Origin: an uncultured Campylobacter sp.
GTDB lineage: Bacteria > Campylobacterota > Campylobacteria > Campylobacterales > Campylobacteraceae
Length of the DNA: 62,175 nucleotides
Direction of reading: 5' to 3'
Assembly (NCBI RefSeq): GCF_937996225.1
Contig: NZ_CALKTC010000001.1
Span: 1 to 62,175, forward strand
Shown here one piece after another: positions 18,643 through 27,632 of this stretch. Under the pieces are notes generated by a model that was given only the letters and a program-made list of their open reading frames with translations, was not told where the DNA came from and ran no database searches. The position numbers were made by a program, and so were the translations under genes. Each line of letters starts with the position of its first letter. Position 1 is the stretch's first letter.

Positions 18643-18659
18643 CCTGTAACAGGCGTTAC
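18643..18659 (+). promoter_or_regulatory. Overlapping palindromes in the fdh leader
   Basis: CCTGTAACAGG (18643-18653) is a perfect palindrome around TAA, and GTAAC-AGGC-GTTAC (18646-18659) forms a second one overlapping it. They sit 16 bases after the -10 box, close to the expected transcription start. This would suit an operator, but no regulator is named. Confidence 0.35.
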
Positions 18660-18701
18660 TACGATAAAAGATTTAAAGCGATTTCTTCACAAAGGAAAAC
18701 C

Positions 18702-18899
18702 ATGGAGAACAAACGCAGGGATTTTCTTAAAAAATCTCTAAAAATCGGCGCAGTAGGTGCCGTGGGCGTTGCCGCGTCTCAGGCTCTAGCGAAAAGCGAG
18801 CAGGACTATGGCGATACCGTTCGTGGCAAATCACCGAAAAAAGAGGTGCTTTACTGGGAGAGTGAAGCGTGGAAAAAATACTATAAAGTAGCTTACTAG
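18702..18899 (+). CDS. Small Tat-exported protein preceding FdhA
   Basis: 65 residues with a twin-arginine signal (NKRRDFLKKSLKIGAVG) and a short mature tail rich in charged and aromatic residues (KKEVLYWESEAWKKYYKVAY). It lies 10 bases before fdhA, with AAAGGA before its ATG. Campylobacters have a small Tat-signal gene at this place in the locus; it is presumably a small subunit or assembly partner of periplasmic formate dehydrogenase. The role is inferred from position only. Confidence 0.8.
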   Translation: MENKRRDFLKKSLKIGAVGAVGVAASQALAKSEQDYGDTVRGKSPKKEVLYWESEAWKKYYKVAY

Positions 18900-18909
18900 G
18901 AGAATTTTC

Positions 18910-21831
18910 ATGAGTGAGAATGCGATCGGAAGGAGATCGTTTTTGAAACTCGCCGCTTTAGGAGCGAGCAGCGTAGCTGCGTTTGGCGAAAATAATACGC
19001 TAAGAGCTGCTACTGAGCAAGAGATCAAAAACCCATTTCCAGGTTCCGTTATGAAGCGAACGATATGTTCGATCTGTTCCGTAGGCTGTGGTATCGAGGC
19101 TCAAGTGGATGAGAGCACCAATACCTGGATTCGCCAAGATATGGCAGTAGATCACCCGATCTCGCAGGGCAGTCACTGCTGTAAGGGAATCGATCAAATC
19201 GATCTAACCAAATCTAAAATGCGTCTTAAATATCCGCTCAAAAAGGTTGGTGGCAAGTGGGAGCGCATAAGTTGGGAGCAAGCCGTTAACGAAATCGGCG
19301 ATAAAATGCTTCAAGTTCGCAAAGAGGACGGCCCAGATAGTGTGGTATTTCTGGGTTCGGCTAAATTTTGTAACGAGCAGGCATATTATTTTAGAAAATT
19401 TGCAGCCTTCTGGGGTACGAACAGCAACGACCACGTAGCCAGAATTTGACATAGCGCAACAGTCGCCGGTGTGGCGAATACTTGGGGTTATGGAGCTATG
19501 ACAAATCACGTAGGTGATATGGCGAAAAATTCTAAAATGATCCTTTTCATAGGTGCGAATTCCGCGGTTGCAAATCCAGTGGGAGCTATGAAGCACGCTC
19601 TTCAGGCTCGCGATAGAAACGGCGCGAAAATCGTTGTAGTTGATCCAAATTTTACTAGAACTGCGGCTAAGGCCGATATGTATATTAGAATTCGTCCGGG
19701 AACCGATATAGCGTTTGTGTACGGAATGCTGCATCTAATCTTTAAAAACGGCTGGGAAGATAAGGAGCTAATAAAAACCAGAACCTACGCTGTAGAGGAG
19801 ATTAGAGCCGAAGCTGAGAAGTGGGATCCTAAAGAGGTAGCCAATGTCACCGGCTGCAAAGAAGAGGAGCTTATAGAATTTACGAGGATGTTCGCTACCA
19901 CAAAGCCCGCTACTTTATGCTGGGCTCTAGGCATTACACAGCACTCGATCGGAAGTTCTAATACTAGAATTTTGGCTCTTTTGCAGCTCATACTAGGCAA
20001 TATGGGCAAGCCGGGCGGCGGCTGCAACATCCTTCGAGGCCATGATAATGTTCAGGGCGCTACCGATATGTGCAATCTCTCCGATAGCTTGCCTGCATAT
20101 TATGGGTTAGCCGATAACGCCTGGAAGCACTTCTGCAAGGGCTGGGGCGTAGATTACGAGCAGTTTATTAAAAGATTTGCCGTCTCTACTAAGCAGCCGC
20201 ACGAAAAGCAGGGTGAAAAAGTGCCTGGTACGAATTTTACCGAGTATTTTCACTACGATCCGAGCATCGAGCAAGATACGATAAATTGGCGCAACGAAAA
20301 GGGCTTTTCGCTATCTAAATGGTGGCAGGGCGTTTTGAAAAACGAGCCCGTTTTAAGTAGTGGCAATGTCCGCGTTCTTTGGGTGCAAGGCACAGGAATT
20401 ACTTCTATGGCTCATGTTCGCGAGACTCAAGAAGCATTAGGCAAGATCGATATGCTGGTAGTCGCCGAGCCGTTCTTAAACGAAGTAGCGATTCTAAACG
20501 ATAGACCGGATGGAATTTATGTTTTGCCGGTAGCTACGCAGTTTGAAAGCGAAGGTCATCTAAGCGCTACAAACCGTAGCGGTCAGTGGAGAACTCAGAT
20601 CGTTAAGCCGCTATTTGAGAGCAAAGAGGATCAGGAGGTAATGTTTTTATTCGCGAAAAAATTCGGCTTTTACGACGAATACGTTCGCGGCATGAAGATG
20701 GGCATCGTTGATGGCGAGCTTAAGCAGGTTAAAGACGATTTTGTTTGGCCTGACGATGCTACCGATGAGATCGCACGCAATACTCAAAGTATTGGAAATA
20801 ACGGACGCACCGCAGCTAGATTTCGCAGACAACAGAAAAATTGGCATCTATTTGATCCCGATACTTTGCGCGGCATAGGCGGAGAAGTAGAGGGCGAATA
20901 CTACGGACTTCCATGGCCTTGCTGGGATACGCAACACCCGGGCACGCCGATTCTTTACGATGTAACTAAGCCTTATGCCGACGGCGGTATGGGATTTAGA
21001 AACCGCTTCGGCTTAGAGCACGACGGCGTTTCGCAGCTAGCCGACGAGAGCATTACACTTCCTGGATCAAAAATTCAAGGCGGACACGCAGAGATTACCA
21101 AGGCAAATATCGAGCAGGTTTTAGGCATCACGCTAAACGAGGAAGAGAAAGCCAAGATGGGACCTACGTGGAGCACAGATTATAGTGGCATTATCGCTAA
21201 GAAATGTCGCGAGTTTGGAATTTGTCCTTGCGGAAACGCAAGAGCCAGAGCTAAGGTTTGGCAGTTTGCGGATCAAATTCCAAAGCATCGCGAACCGATC
21301 CACTCGCCTAGATGGGATTTGGTAGAGAAATATCCGACCTTTGCGGATCAAAAACGAAATTTCCGCGTCTTTACGAGATTTATCTCCGAGCAGAAAAAGC
21401 AGGATTGGAGCAAAGATTTCCCTACAATCGTCAGCTCGCTAAGGCTCGTAAATTTAAGCGGTGCGGGCATGATCGAGCGCACGAGCAAGTATCTTTCGGC
21501 GATTACTCCGGAGATGTTTGCGCACGTAAACCCTAAACTTGCCGCTGATAAAGGTATCAAAGATGGCGAGATGATGTGGATCCATTCGCCGCAAGGCACT
21601 AAGATTAAAGTCAAGTGCATCTATTCGCACGCCGTAACGCCTGATCGTATTGTTATGCCGTATAACTTCGCGGGAATTTTCCAGGGCGAGGATCTAAGCG
21701 ACCGCTATCCTGAGGGCACTAAGCCATATATCAGAGGCGAGAGCTCAAATACGATTACGAACTACGGCTTTGACATAAATACGCAAATTTCGGAATTTAA
21801 CGCCGGTCTTTGCAGACTAGAAAGAGCATAA
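18910..21831 (+). CDS. fdhA: Formate dehydrogenase large subunit, selenoprotein (UGA = Sec180)
   Basis: One gene of 973 residues, interrupted by an in-frame TGA at 19447-19449 that is read as selenocysteine 180. The N-terminus has a Tat signal (GRRSFLKLAALGASS), then the 4Fe-4S motif CSICSVGCGIEA with CCKG. The UGA falls in NDHVARI-U-HSATVAG, the exact place of the catalytic Sec/Cys of formate dehydrogenases, which binds Mo or W. The rest carries bis-MGD binding domains (GHDNVQGATDMC, QGTGITSM, TRSGQW-like NRSGQW) and a C-terminal dinucleotide-binding barrel. The enzyme oxidises formate in the periplasm and passes electrons to FdhB. A stop-terminated annotation would wrongly split it into 179- and about 790-residue pieces. 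Confidence 0.97.
19447..19477 (+). promoter_or_regulatory. UGA codon and bacterial SECIS hairpin of fdhA
   Basis: TGA at 19447-19449, a 13-base spacer, then the stem TCGCC (19463-19467) / GGCGA (19473-19477) with loop GGTGT. Just outside the stem is a G/A mismatch followed by an A-T pair. Distance and shape fit a bacterial SECIS recognised by SelB. Confidence 0.8.
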
Positions 21832-21840
21832 GGAGATAAA

Positions 21841-22398
21841 ATGCCGGCAAGATTAAAATTTTATGTCGATGTCGAGCGTTGCATCGCTTGCTATGGTTGC
21901 CAGGTAGCCTGCAGCTCGGCGCACGAGGTTCCCGTGCAGATCAATAGGCGCAAGGTTATCACCCTAAACGAGGGCATAGAGGGGCAGGAGGTTTCAAGCT
22001 CCATCGCTTGCCAACACTGCACCGATGCGCCTTGCGCGCAGGTTTGCCCGGTTCAATGCTTCTATATTAGAACTGACGGCGTCGTTTTGCACGACAAAGA
22101 TAAATGCATCGGCTGTGGATATTGCCTCTACGCGTGTCCGTTCGGCGCTCCGCAATTCCCTAGAGACGGAGCTTTCGGTATCAAAGGCGCGATGGATAAA
22201 TGCACTATGTGCGCGGGTGGACCGGAGCCTACGTTTTCGCACGAAGAGCTGCATAAATACGGCCAAAACCGCATCGCAGAGGGCAAGGTTCCGATTTGTG
22301 CGGCGATCTGTTGCACGAACGCTCTAATCGTGGGCGACGCGAGCAGAGTTTCGGATGTTTATCGCAAGCGCGTACTTACGCGCGGCGTGAGCCTATAA
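21841..22398 (+). CDS. fdhB: Formate dehydrogenase iron-sulfur subunit
   Basis: 185 residues holding four 4Fe-4S cluster motifs of the DmsB/FdhB type: CIACYGCQVAC, CQHCTDAPCAQVCP, CIGCGYCLYACPFGAP and CTMC with a later C..ICC. It accepts electrons from FdhA. It has no Tat signal of its own, so it is presumably exported bound to FdhA. Start supported by AAGGAG 9 bases after fdhA. Normally a membrane cytochrome b subunit gene (fdhC) follows; here the operon stops at a strong inverted repeat. Confidence 0.95.
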   Translation: MPARLKFYVDVERCIACYGCQVACSSAHEVPVQINRRKVITLNEGIEGQEVSSSIACQHCTDAPCAQVCPVQCFYIRTDGVVLHDKDKCIGCGYCLYACPFGAPQFPRDGAFGIKGAMDKCTMCAGGPEPTFSHEELHKYGQNRIAEGKVPICAAICCTNALIVGDASRVSDVYRKRVLTRGVSL

Positions 22399-22402
22399 GA
22401 TT

Positions 22403-22437
22403 GTGGAATTTTAAACGCCTACGATTTAAAATTCCGC
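22403..22437 (+). terminator. Terminator-like inverted repeat after fdhB
   Basis: GGAATTTTAAA (22405-22415) pairs perfectly with TTTAAAATTCC (22425-22435) over a 9-base loop, extended by two outer pairs; CCTCTTTT follows. It starts 5 bases after the fdhB stop. Confidence 0.65.
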
Positions 22438-22584
22438 CTCTTTTACAGAAATTTCAACCGAGCGGCGGCTTTAAATTTAGCGGTCGCTCGGCGCAAAATT
22501 TTATTTAAAAATTCCACTCTTGCCCATTCGTCGTTAGATTATTTCAAAAAATCGCCTCTTGCTGACATTAAAATTTTAAATTTA

Positions 22585-22593
22585 TGCTACAAT
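22585..22593 (+). promoter_or_regulatory. Extended -10 promoter of the TraT-like lipoprotein gene
   Basis: TGCTACAAT, a -10 box with the TGN extension, 44 bases before the coding start. Confidence 0.5.
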
Positions 22594-22636
22594 CACTCAA
22601 ATTTAGGATTTGAAATCTTAAGCGAAAGGATCCGTC

Positions 22637-23254
22637 TTGAAAAATAAAATTTCACTTTTTTTGGTCATTTCGGCGTTTTTGATTTTTACAGGTTGCTCTA
22701 AAAACGTGCCCGTAAATAGCGGCATCGTGCGCACTTCCGAGCCGCTTCACATTATGGAATTTCCGCAGGATAAACTCATAAGCGTAAATTTCACCAATAC
22801 CTCTACGACGGATTCAAATTTAACCCAAGTAGTGATCCAGCATCTGCGTGCGGATGGATTTAAGGTCGTAAATAAAAGCGCGGCGAACGTCCAAATCGGC
22901 GGCAATCTCAACTACTTCCGCAAGGCGGATTTTTCGCGCAGATCGTGGGATAATCCGAGATTTAGCTTCGGAATGGGCTTTGGCAGGTATTATAGATATA
23001 CGGGCGTGGGCGTAGGCTGGGGGATGCCGTTCGGTTATGATCCTTGGGACGACGACGATTATTACAGAGACTACTTCTACGACTCGCAGATTAGCCTCTA
23101 CATAAGCGTTAAAAACAAGGGTGCTTGGAAGGACTACGTAACGAACCTCAACTACCAAAGCATCAAAAATCCGGGCTCTAAAGACTCGGTAATGGATGCG
23201 CTAAATTTTAAAATTTACGAATATATAAGACAACTGATTAAGCAGGGAAGATGA
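22637..23254 (+). CDS. Lipoprotein with a TraT-like N-terminal domain
   Basis: 205 residues from a TTG start (AAAGGATCC upstream) with lipobox FTGC (Cys20). Residues about 45-90 (SVNFTNTSTTDSN...VIQHLRADGFKVV...NVQIGGNL) follow the pattern of the TraT surface-exclusion and complement-resistance lipoprotein: a strand, NTS, a helix ending in a GY/GF-V-V turn, then Q-I-x-x-N. In the middle, a Gly/Tyr/Arg-rich stretch and an acidic DPWDDDDYYRDYFYD loop replace TraT's glycine zipper. A TraT-like envelope role is a suggestion only. It overlaps the next gene by 4 bases. Confidence 0.6.
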   Translation: MKNKISLFLVISAFLIFTGCSKNVPVNSGIVRTSEPLHIMEFPQDKLISVNFTNTSTTDSNLTQVVIQHLRADGFKVVNKSAANVQIGGNLNYFRKADFSRRSWDNPRFSFGMGFGRYYRYTGVGVGWGMPFGYDPWDDDDYYRDYFYDSQISLYISVKNKGAWKDYVTNLNYQSIKNPGSKDSVMDALNFKIYEYIRQLIKQGR

Positions 23255-24162
23255 TAGTAAAAGAGAATAAAAAGCCCGTAGCGATGACGCTGGCGGGGTC
23301 GGCGATTTTGGCGCTCGCTAGCGGGTATTGCTACCACGCGGGCTTTGGCGGTGCGGCGCTTTTTGCTTCCGTAGTCGCGGCATTTTGCGCGTTTTTTTGC
23401 GCGCTCAGACTCGGCGCTAAAAATTATTTGCAGATCGGCGAGAACGCCCTTACTATCGTGCGCGGCGCAAATTCCGAAAGCTTCGAATACAAAGATATCG
23501 CAAATTTAGGCATCAAAACCTTCGTCGCAGGCAGAAACAAAACGGAGCTTTTAAATTTTGTATTCAAAAAAGCGCCGCAGGCCCAGGACCGCTTTAATTT
23601 TTTGCGATTTTACAGCGACACGGAGGCCACTCTACCGGGCTCGTTTGAAATTTCGATCTACGAGCTGAGCAAAATTTTGCGCGAGAAAGCGGGTCTTTCG
23701 CAAAGCTCTGAGGAAGAGCAAACCGCCTCAAAAGTTCGCAAGGGCGCTAAGAGCTCTAAAAAAAGCGCGGGTAGCGGTAGAAATTTTAAAACTAAAAACC
23801 TCCGCGATGAAAATTCCGATACGCAAAATTCCTACGGCGCACAAAATTTAGGCGCGGAGAATTCCTACGCCGTGCAGAATTCCATCGCACAAAATTCTAA
23901 TGGCGCCGCTGATTCAAACGGCGCGCAGAATTTGAAGGGCGCTTCAAATTTAAACGAACAAAGCTCCGCCGCGCCGAATGGTGCCGCTTCCTTAAATAGC
24001 GCCAGCGCGGGCGAAAATTTCACAGGCGCCGAGGATTCCGCGCCTAAAATTCTCGCGGGCGATAATGGATCTGACGCTGCGCCTGAAAGTGCGGCAGCGG
24101 CTAGCTATGATGCCGTCGATACCGCGATGCGAAACTCCGCCTGCGAAAGTAAAAACAAGTAG
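23251..24162 (+). CDS. Membrane protein with a PH-like domain and repeat-derived tail
   Basis: 303 residues. Two N-terminal membrane helices (about residues 10-30 and 33-52) are followed by a beta-rich domain to about residue 150 (NYLQIGENALTIVRGANSESFEYKDI), which looks like a bacterial PH-type membrane-associated domain. From about residue 155 there is a Lys/Ser linker and then about 120 residues of low complexity built from NS, QNS, AQN and NGA units. Function unknown. It is coupled to the preceding lipoprotein gene (4-base overlap), and its stop lies 11 bases before the next start. Confidence 0.65.
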   Translation: MIVKENKKPVAMTLAGSAILALASGYCYHAGFGGAALFASVVAAFCAFFCALRLGAKNYLQIGENALTIVRGANSESFEYKDIANLGIKTFVAGRNKTELLNFVFKKAPQAQDRFNFLRFYSDTEATLPGSFEISIYELSKILREKAGLSQSSEEEQTASKVRKGAKSSKKSAGSGRNFKTKNLRDENSDTQNSYGAQNLGAENSYAVQNSIAQNSNGAADSNGAQNLKGASNLNEQSSAAPNGAASLNSASAGENFTGAEDSAPKILAGDNGSDAAPESAAAASYDAVDTAMRNSACESKNK

Positions 24163-24172
24163 AGGCGCGGCT

Positions 24173-24802
24173 TTGAACTCCTTATCGATCGGAATTTTCT
24201 TGCAAGGAGCCGCGCTGATGCTCTCGCTCATCGTTGCTATCGGCGCGCAAAATATCTTCGTCATCTCCCAAGGCCTTGCGAAAAACCACGTCGCGGCTGT
24301 TTGCATGGTTTGCGCGCTAAGCGATGCCGTATTTACGGCCGTAGGGATATTTTTAATCGGCGGCGCTCTTAAGCAAGGCTCTCTTCTTACCCAAATTTTA
24401 GGCATAGGCGGGGTTATATTTCTGCTCTGCTACGCGCTAAGCTCGTTTTTTAGCGCCTATAAGGGCTCGCATTTTGCCAAGATCCAAAACTCGGCAAATA
24501 GCCCGCTGGCGCCCGTCGTAGCCAAAGCTCTCGCGGTGACGCTTCTAAATCCGCACGTGTATTTAGACACCGTCGTGGTCGTGGGCTCGCTCGGCGCTAC
24601 GATTGCGGATCCGCAAAAGTCGTGGTTTTACGCGGGAGTTATGTTCGTGTCGTTTGCGTGGTTTTTCGGCTTGGGCTACGGTTCAGGGGCGCTTTCGAAG
24701 CTTTTTGCAAGCAGCAGAGCGTGGCGCATAATCGACGCGCTCGTGGGAGTTTTGATGCTGTATATGGCGTATCTGATCGCGAAGTTTGTCTTTAAAATTT
24801 AA
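24173..24802 (+). CDS. LysE/ArgO-family amino-acid exporter
   Basis: About 209 residues, six membrane helices. The LysE signature is clear: LIVAIGAQNIFVISQGL in helix 1, CALSDAVFTAVGIFL, and AVTLLNPHVYLDTVVVVGS in the middle. The family exports basic amino acids such as arginine or lysine. A longer frame opens at 24065, overlapping the previous gene by almost 100 bases, but I place the start at TTG 24173, 7 bases after AGAGG, which matches the usual family N-terminus and length. Substrate is inferred from family. Confidence 0.87.
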   Translation: MNSLSIGIFLQGAALMLSLIVAIGAQNIFVISQGLAKNHVAAVCMVCALSDAVFTAVGIFLIGGALKQGSLLTQILGIGGVIFLLCYALSSFFSAYKGSHFAKIQNSANSPLAPVVAKALAVTLLNPHVYLDTVVVVGSLGATIADPQKSWFYAGVMFVSFAWFFGLGYGSGALSKLFASSRAWRIIDALVGVLMLYMAYLIAKFVFKI

Positions 24803-24841
24803 AATTTCACGCTAAAATTCCGCATTCTTGATAAAGGATCT

Positions 24842-25330
24842 ATGATGAAAATTGAAATTGAAAGCGGGCTCGAACTAAAAGAGGCCTTGTGGCGCGTAGA
24901 GAAAGCTCTGCGACTGGTGACCGACAAGGACGGCAAAATCACATCGAGCGCGACGCTTTACGTGGGCAAACATTCGCTTTTAAATTTACTCGATACTGAC
25001 CAGATCGAAAATATCCAAAATGCCTATGCGCGCGCCAGAACGGAATTTCGAGCGGAGATGCTGGGCGTGCTGGAGGGCTTTTTATCGCAAGAGGACGCCG
25101 AGAAGGATCCGGAATACGCGCTATTTAATCAGCTCTACCAAATGGCGATGACTGCGGGCAGAAAGAGTGATATCTTTATCCATGTCCAAGGCATCAGCGA
25201 AAACGAGGTCGTGCTGCGCGTATATCAGCGCTTTGAGCTGGAGAGCGGCGAGACAATCTATTACGCAGGCGGTGAGTTTAGCTACAATCTGGATGAAAAT
25301 TTCGGCAAAATTTATCGCTACGAAATTTGA
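24842..25330 (+). CDS. Conserved hypothetical cytoplasmic protein
   Basis: 162 residues from ATGATG after AAAGGA; the second ATG at 24845 is an equally good start. Mixed alpha/beta, acidic, no signal or membrane segment. A helical central region (ENIQNAYARARTEFRAEMLGVLEGFL) and a beta-rich C-terminus (NEVVLRVYQRFELESGETIYYAGGEFSYN) are visible. I do not recognise the family. It follows the exporter gene by 39 bases and may be co-transcribed. Confidence 0.7.
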   Translation: MMKIEIESGLELKEALWRVEKALRLVTDKDGKITSSATLYVGKHSLLNLLDTDQIENIQNAYARARTEFRAEMLGVLEGFLSQEDAEKDPEYALFNQLYQMAMTAGRKSDIFIHVQGISENEVVLRVYQRFELESGETIYYAGGEFSYNLDENFGKIYRYEI

Positions 25331-25796
25331 TTTTGGCGGTACGGCGTGAGATCAGGTGCCTCTTCGATCGTAAATATTACGTCCGCATTATGCCTCTTTG
25401 CTGCAAGGCGCATAAATTTAGACGCTCAAAACACATGGCAAGTTTAAATTTAAACGAACTTTTTGCGACGATAGAATTTCGCTCGGTTAAAATTTATCGT
25501 GATTTCAAATTTAAAGCTGCATGTAAATTTCGCCGCATTACCGCCGGCGTTTGAGTTCTCCTTGCTTTACATTCGTCAGAATTTTAAATCGAGCTTGCAT
25601 AAATTTTTGCTTCTTAGGCACATAAATTTTGTAGAATCGCACTTTTATGCAAAAGAAAAGATAATTAAACGAAGCCGAATTTAACCAAGGCGCGTATATA
25701 GGAGGGCGGGCTTAAAGATGATACGCTAGGTGGCGGTTTGCTGCCATTGCTCGCTTTATAAAATTTTTAGGAATTAATGCGTGCAAAGAAAACGCA
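25331..25796. other. Spacer with no supported gene
   Basis: Two short overlapping frames occur here (from about 25327 and 25499), but both translate AAATTT-type repeat words and show no family resemblance. I read this as non-coding. Confidence 0.5.
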
Positions 25797-25970
25797 ATGC
25801 TAAGTAAAAAACTAGGATAATAAGAGCGCTGATCGGACTAGAGATAATGATCGCAAAAGCCGTTGTTTGGCAGCTGGTGGGGGCTGGTCGGACTAGTGCC
25901 CTTTATCGTGGGCGTCACGGGATTTTGCCCCGCTTGCTACTTTTTAAACTGCTGTTTGCTAAAGCGTTAA
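25797..25970 (+). pseudogene. DUF2892 (YgaP-type) inner-membrane protein, broken by frameshifts
   Basis: Translated across three frames, this stretch reads MLSKKLG, then RIIRALIGLEIMIAKAVV, then GSWWGLVGLVPFIVG and VTGFCPACYFLNCCLLKR before TAA. That is the full pattern of the small two-helix DUF2892 proteins (RIIR...LIGLxxI..., WWGLIGLVPLITG, TGFCP). One frame change falls near 25815-25820 and one near 25865-25870. No single frame encodes it, so it is a decayed gene unless both shifts are sequencing errors. Confidence 0.65.
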
Positions 25971-26141
25971 ATTTAGCCGCGGTATGCGGTTTTGCCGTGC
26001 GCCTAGAAAATAAGCGCGATAAATTTTATGGCGAAGCGAGGGACTTTAAATTTTAAATTCTCCACGCCTCGCCGTGGAATGTTAAATTTAAACTAGCTCT
26101 TTAAGGCTTAAAATTTTATCGCGCGATACAAAGCGGTAAAT

Positions 26142-26273
26142 TTAATGTGGTAAATTTAATCTCGTGCCGCCGTCAATCGGCATGCTGCTAACTATGTAAA
26201 ATTTTAGCACCGTGTCGCTTTCGGCGTTTTTGTTAGAGCTGGCTTGCGCTCCGCGCCCGGCTACAACCAAACT
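26142..26273 (-). pseudogene. Possible C-terminal remnant of a short-chain dehydrogenase
   Basis: On the minus strand an open stretch of about 43 codons ends SDTVLKFYIVSSMPIDGGTR and a short tail. The (I/V)DGG-R ending is typical of short-chain dehydrogenase/reductase C-termini. No start or upstream body exists before an in-frame stop at 26274-26276. This is weak evidence from one motif. Confidence 0.3.
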
Positions 26274-26357
26274 CTATGATTAATCGCACCCCACCTCTTA
26301 AAATTCATCTTAAATTTGCTAAAATTGCAGCAAAATTTAAAATTTAAAGGAGCCCAA

Positions 26358-27572
26358 ATGTCAAATATCTTAATCATCGGAGCGGGCGGCGTGAGCCAAG
26401 TCGCGACCGTAAAATGCGCGATGAACGCGGACGTTTTTAGCAAGATCACCCTTGCAAGCCGCACCAAAAGCAAATGCGACGCGATCGCTAAATTTATAAA
26501 AGACCGCCTAGGCGTGCAAATTGGCACCGCCCAGATCGACGCGGACGACACCGACGCCGTAGTCGCGCTCATAAAAAAAACGGGCGCCGATTTGCTTTTA
26601 AATGTGGCGCTGCCGTACCAGGACCTAACGCTCATGGATGCGTGCTCTCGCGCCGGCATACCTTACATCGACACCGCAAACTACGAGCACCCGGACACCG
26701 CAAAATTTGAATACAAGCTGCAGTGGGCGAAGGACGGCGAGTTTAAAGCCGCAAACACGATGGCGCTGCTGGGAAGCGGCTTTGATCCGGGCGTGACGAA
26801 CGTATTTTGCGCCTACGCACAGCAAAATCTCTTTGACGAGATCGGGGAGATCGACATCTTAGACTGCAATGCGGGCGATCACGGATATCCGTTTGCGACG
26901 AATTTCAACCCCGAGATCAACCTGCGCGAAGTAAGCGCAAAGGGTCGCTACTGGGAGCGCGGCGAGTGGAAAGAGACCGAGCCGATGGAAATAATGTTCA
27001 AATGGGACTACCCCAAAGTCGGCGTCAAAGATAGCTACCTGCTCTATCACGAGGAGCTTGAAAGCCTTGTAAAAAACATCAAGGGGCTGAAGCGAATCCG
27101 CTTTTTTATGACTTTCGGACAGAGTTACCTCACGCATATGAAATGCCTAGAAAACGTCGGCATGCTACGCATCGACGAGGTAGAACACAACGGTGTAAAA
27201 ATCGTGCCGATACAGTTTCTAAAAACTCTACTGCCGGATCCTGCGAGCCTTGGTCCTCGCACGAAGGGCAAAACCAACATCGGCTGCGTGATCCGTGGGC
27301 TCAAGGACGACAAAGAGCGCCAAGTCTACATCTACAACGTCTGCGATCACGAGGCTTGCTACGCCGAGACGGGCGCACAGGCCGTTAGCTACACCACAGG
27401 CGTGCCTGCGATGATCGGCTCGATGATGGTGGCAAAGGGTATCTGGAGCGGAAAGGGTGTCTTTAATATGGAAAATTTCGACGCCAAGCCTTTCATGGAT
27501 GAGCTAAATAAGCAGGGTTTACCGTGGGAGATGATAGAAATGAAACCCGGCGAGAGGTATGAAGCGGAGTGA
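26358..27572 (+). CDS. Carboxynorspermidine dehydrogenase (saccharopine dehydrogenase family)
   Basis: 404 residues from ATG 26358 (AAAGGAG upstream; the frame extends to 26316 without a ribosome site). The N-terminal Rossmann motif NILIIGAGGVSQVATVKCA binds NADPH. Other blocks, IPYIDTANYE, GSGFDPGVTNVF and CNAGDHGYPFATNFNPEIN, match the epsilonproteobacterial enzyme that condenses aspartate semialdehyde with a diamine in the alternative spermidine route. The decarboxylase partner gene (nspC) is not in the window. An AT-rich foreign-looking gene begins 61 bases after its stop. Confidence 0.9.
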   Translation: MSNILIIGAGGVSQVATVKCAMNADVFSKITLASRTKSKCDAIAKFIKDRLGVQIGTAQIDADDTDAVVALIKKTGADLLLNVALPYQDLTLMDACSRAGIPYIDTANYEHPDTAKFEYKLQWAKDGEFKAANTMALLGSGFDPGVTNVFCAYAQQNLFDEIGEIDILDCNAGDHGYPFATNFNPEINLREVSAKGRYWERGEWKETEPMEIMFKWDYPKVGVKDSYLLYHEELESLVKNIKGLKRIRFFMTFGQSYLTHMKCLENVGMLRIDEVEHNGVKIVPIQFLKTLLPDPASLGPRTKGKTNIGCVIRGLKDDKERQVYIYNVCDHEACYAETGAQAVSYTTGVPAMIGSMMVAKGIWSGKGVFNMENFDAKPFMDELNKQGLPWEMIEMKPGERYEAE

Positions 27573-27632
27573 TACTCTTATAATATACTTGTAATTTAAT
27601 TTTTTACATTATATAAACCATAAAGGATAAAT

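Noticed and set aside
19447..19449. TGA in fdhA as a true stop or frameshift
   Set aside because: The frame continues without change into the rest of a formate dehydrogenase, the UGA falls at the catalytic Sec position, a SECIS-like hairpin follows, and selA/selB are next door.
19204..19734. Minus-strand frame of 176 codons opposite fdhA
   Set aside because: It is antisense to the UGA region of fdhA, has no ribosome site and no protein-like composition; fdhA explains the region fully.
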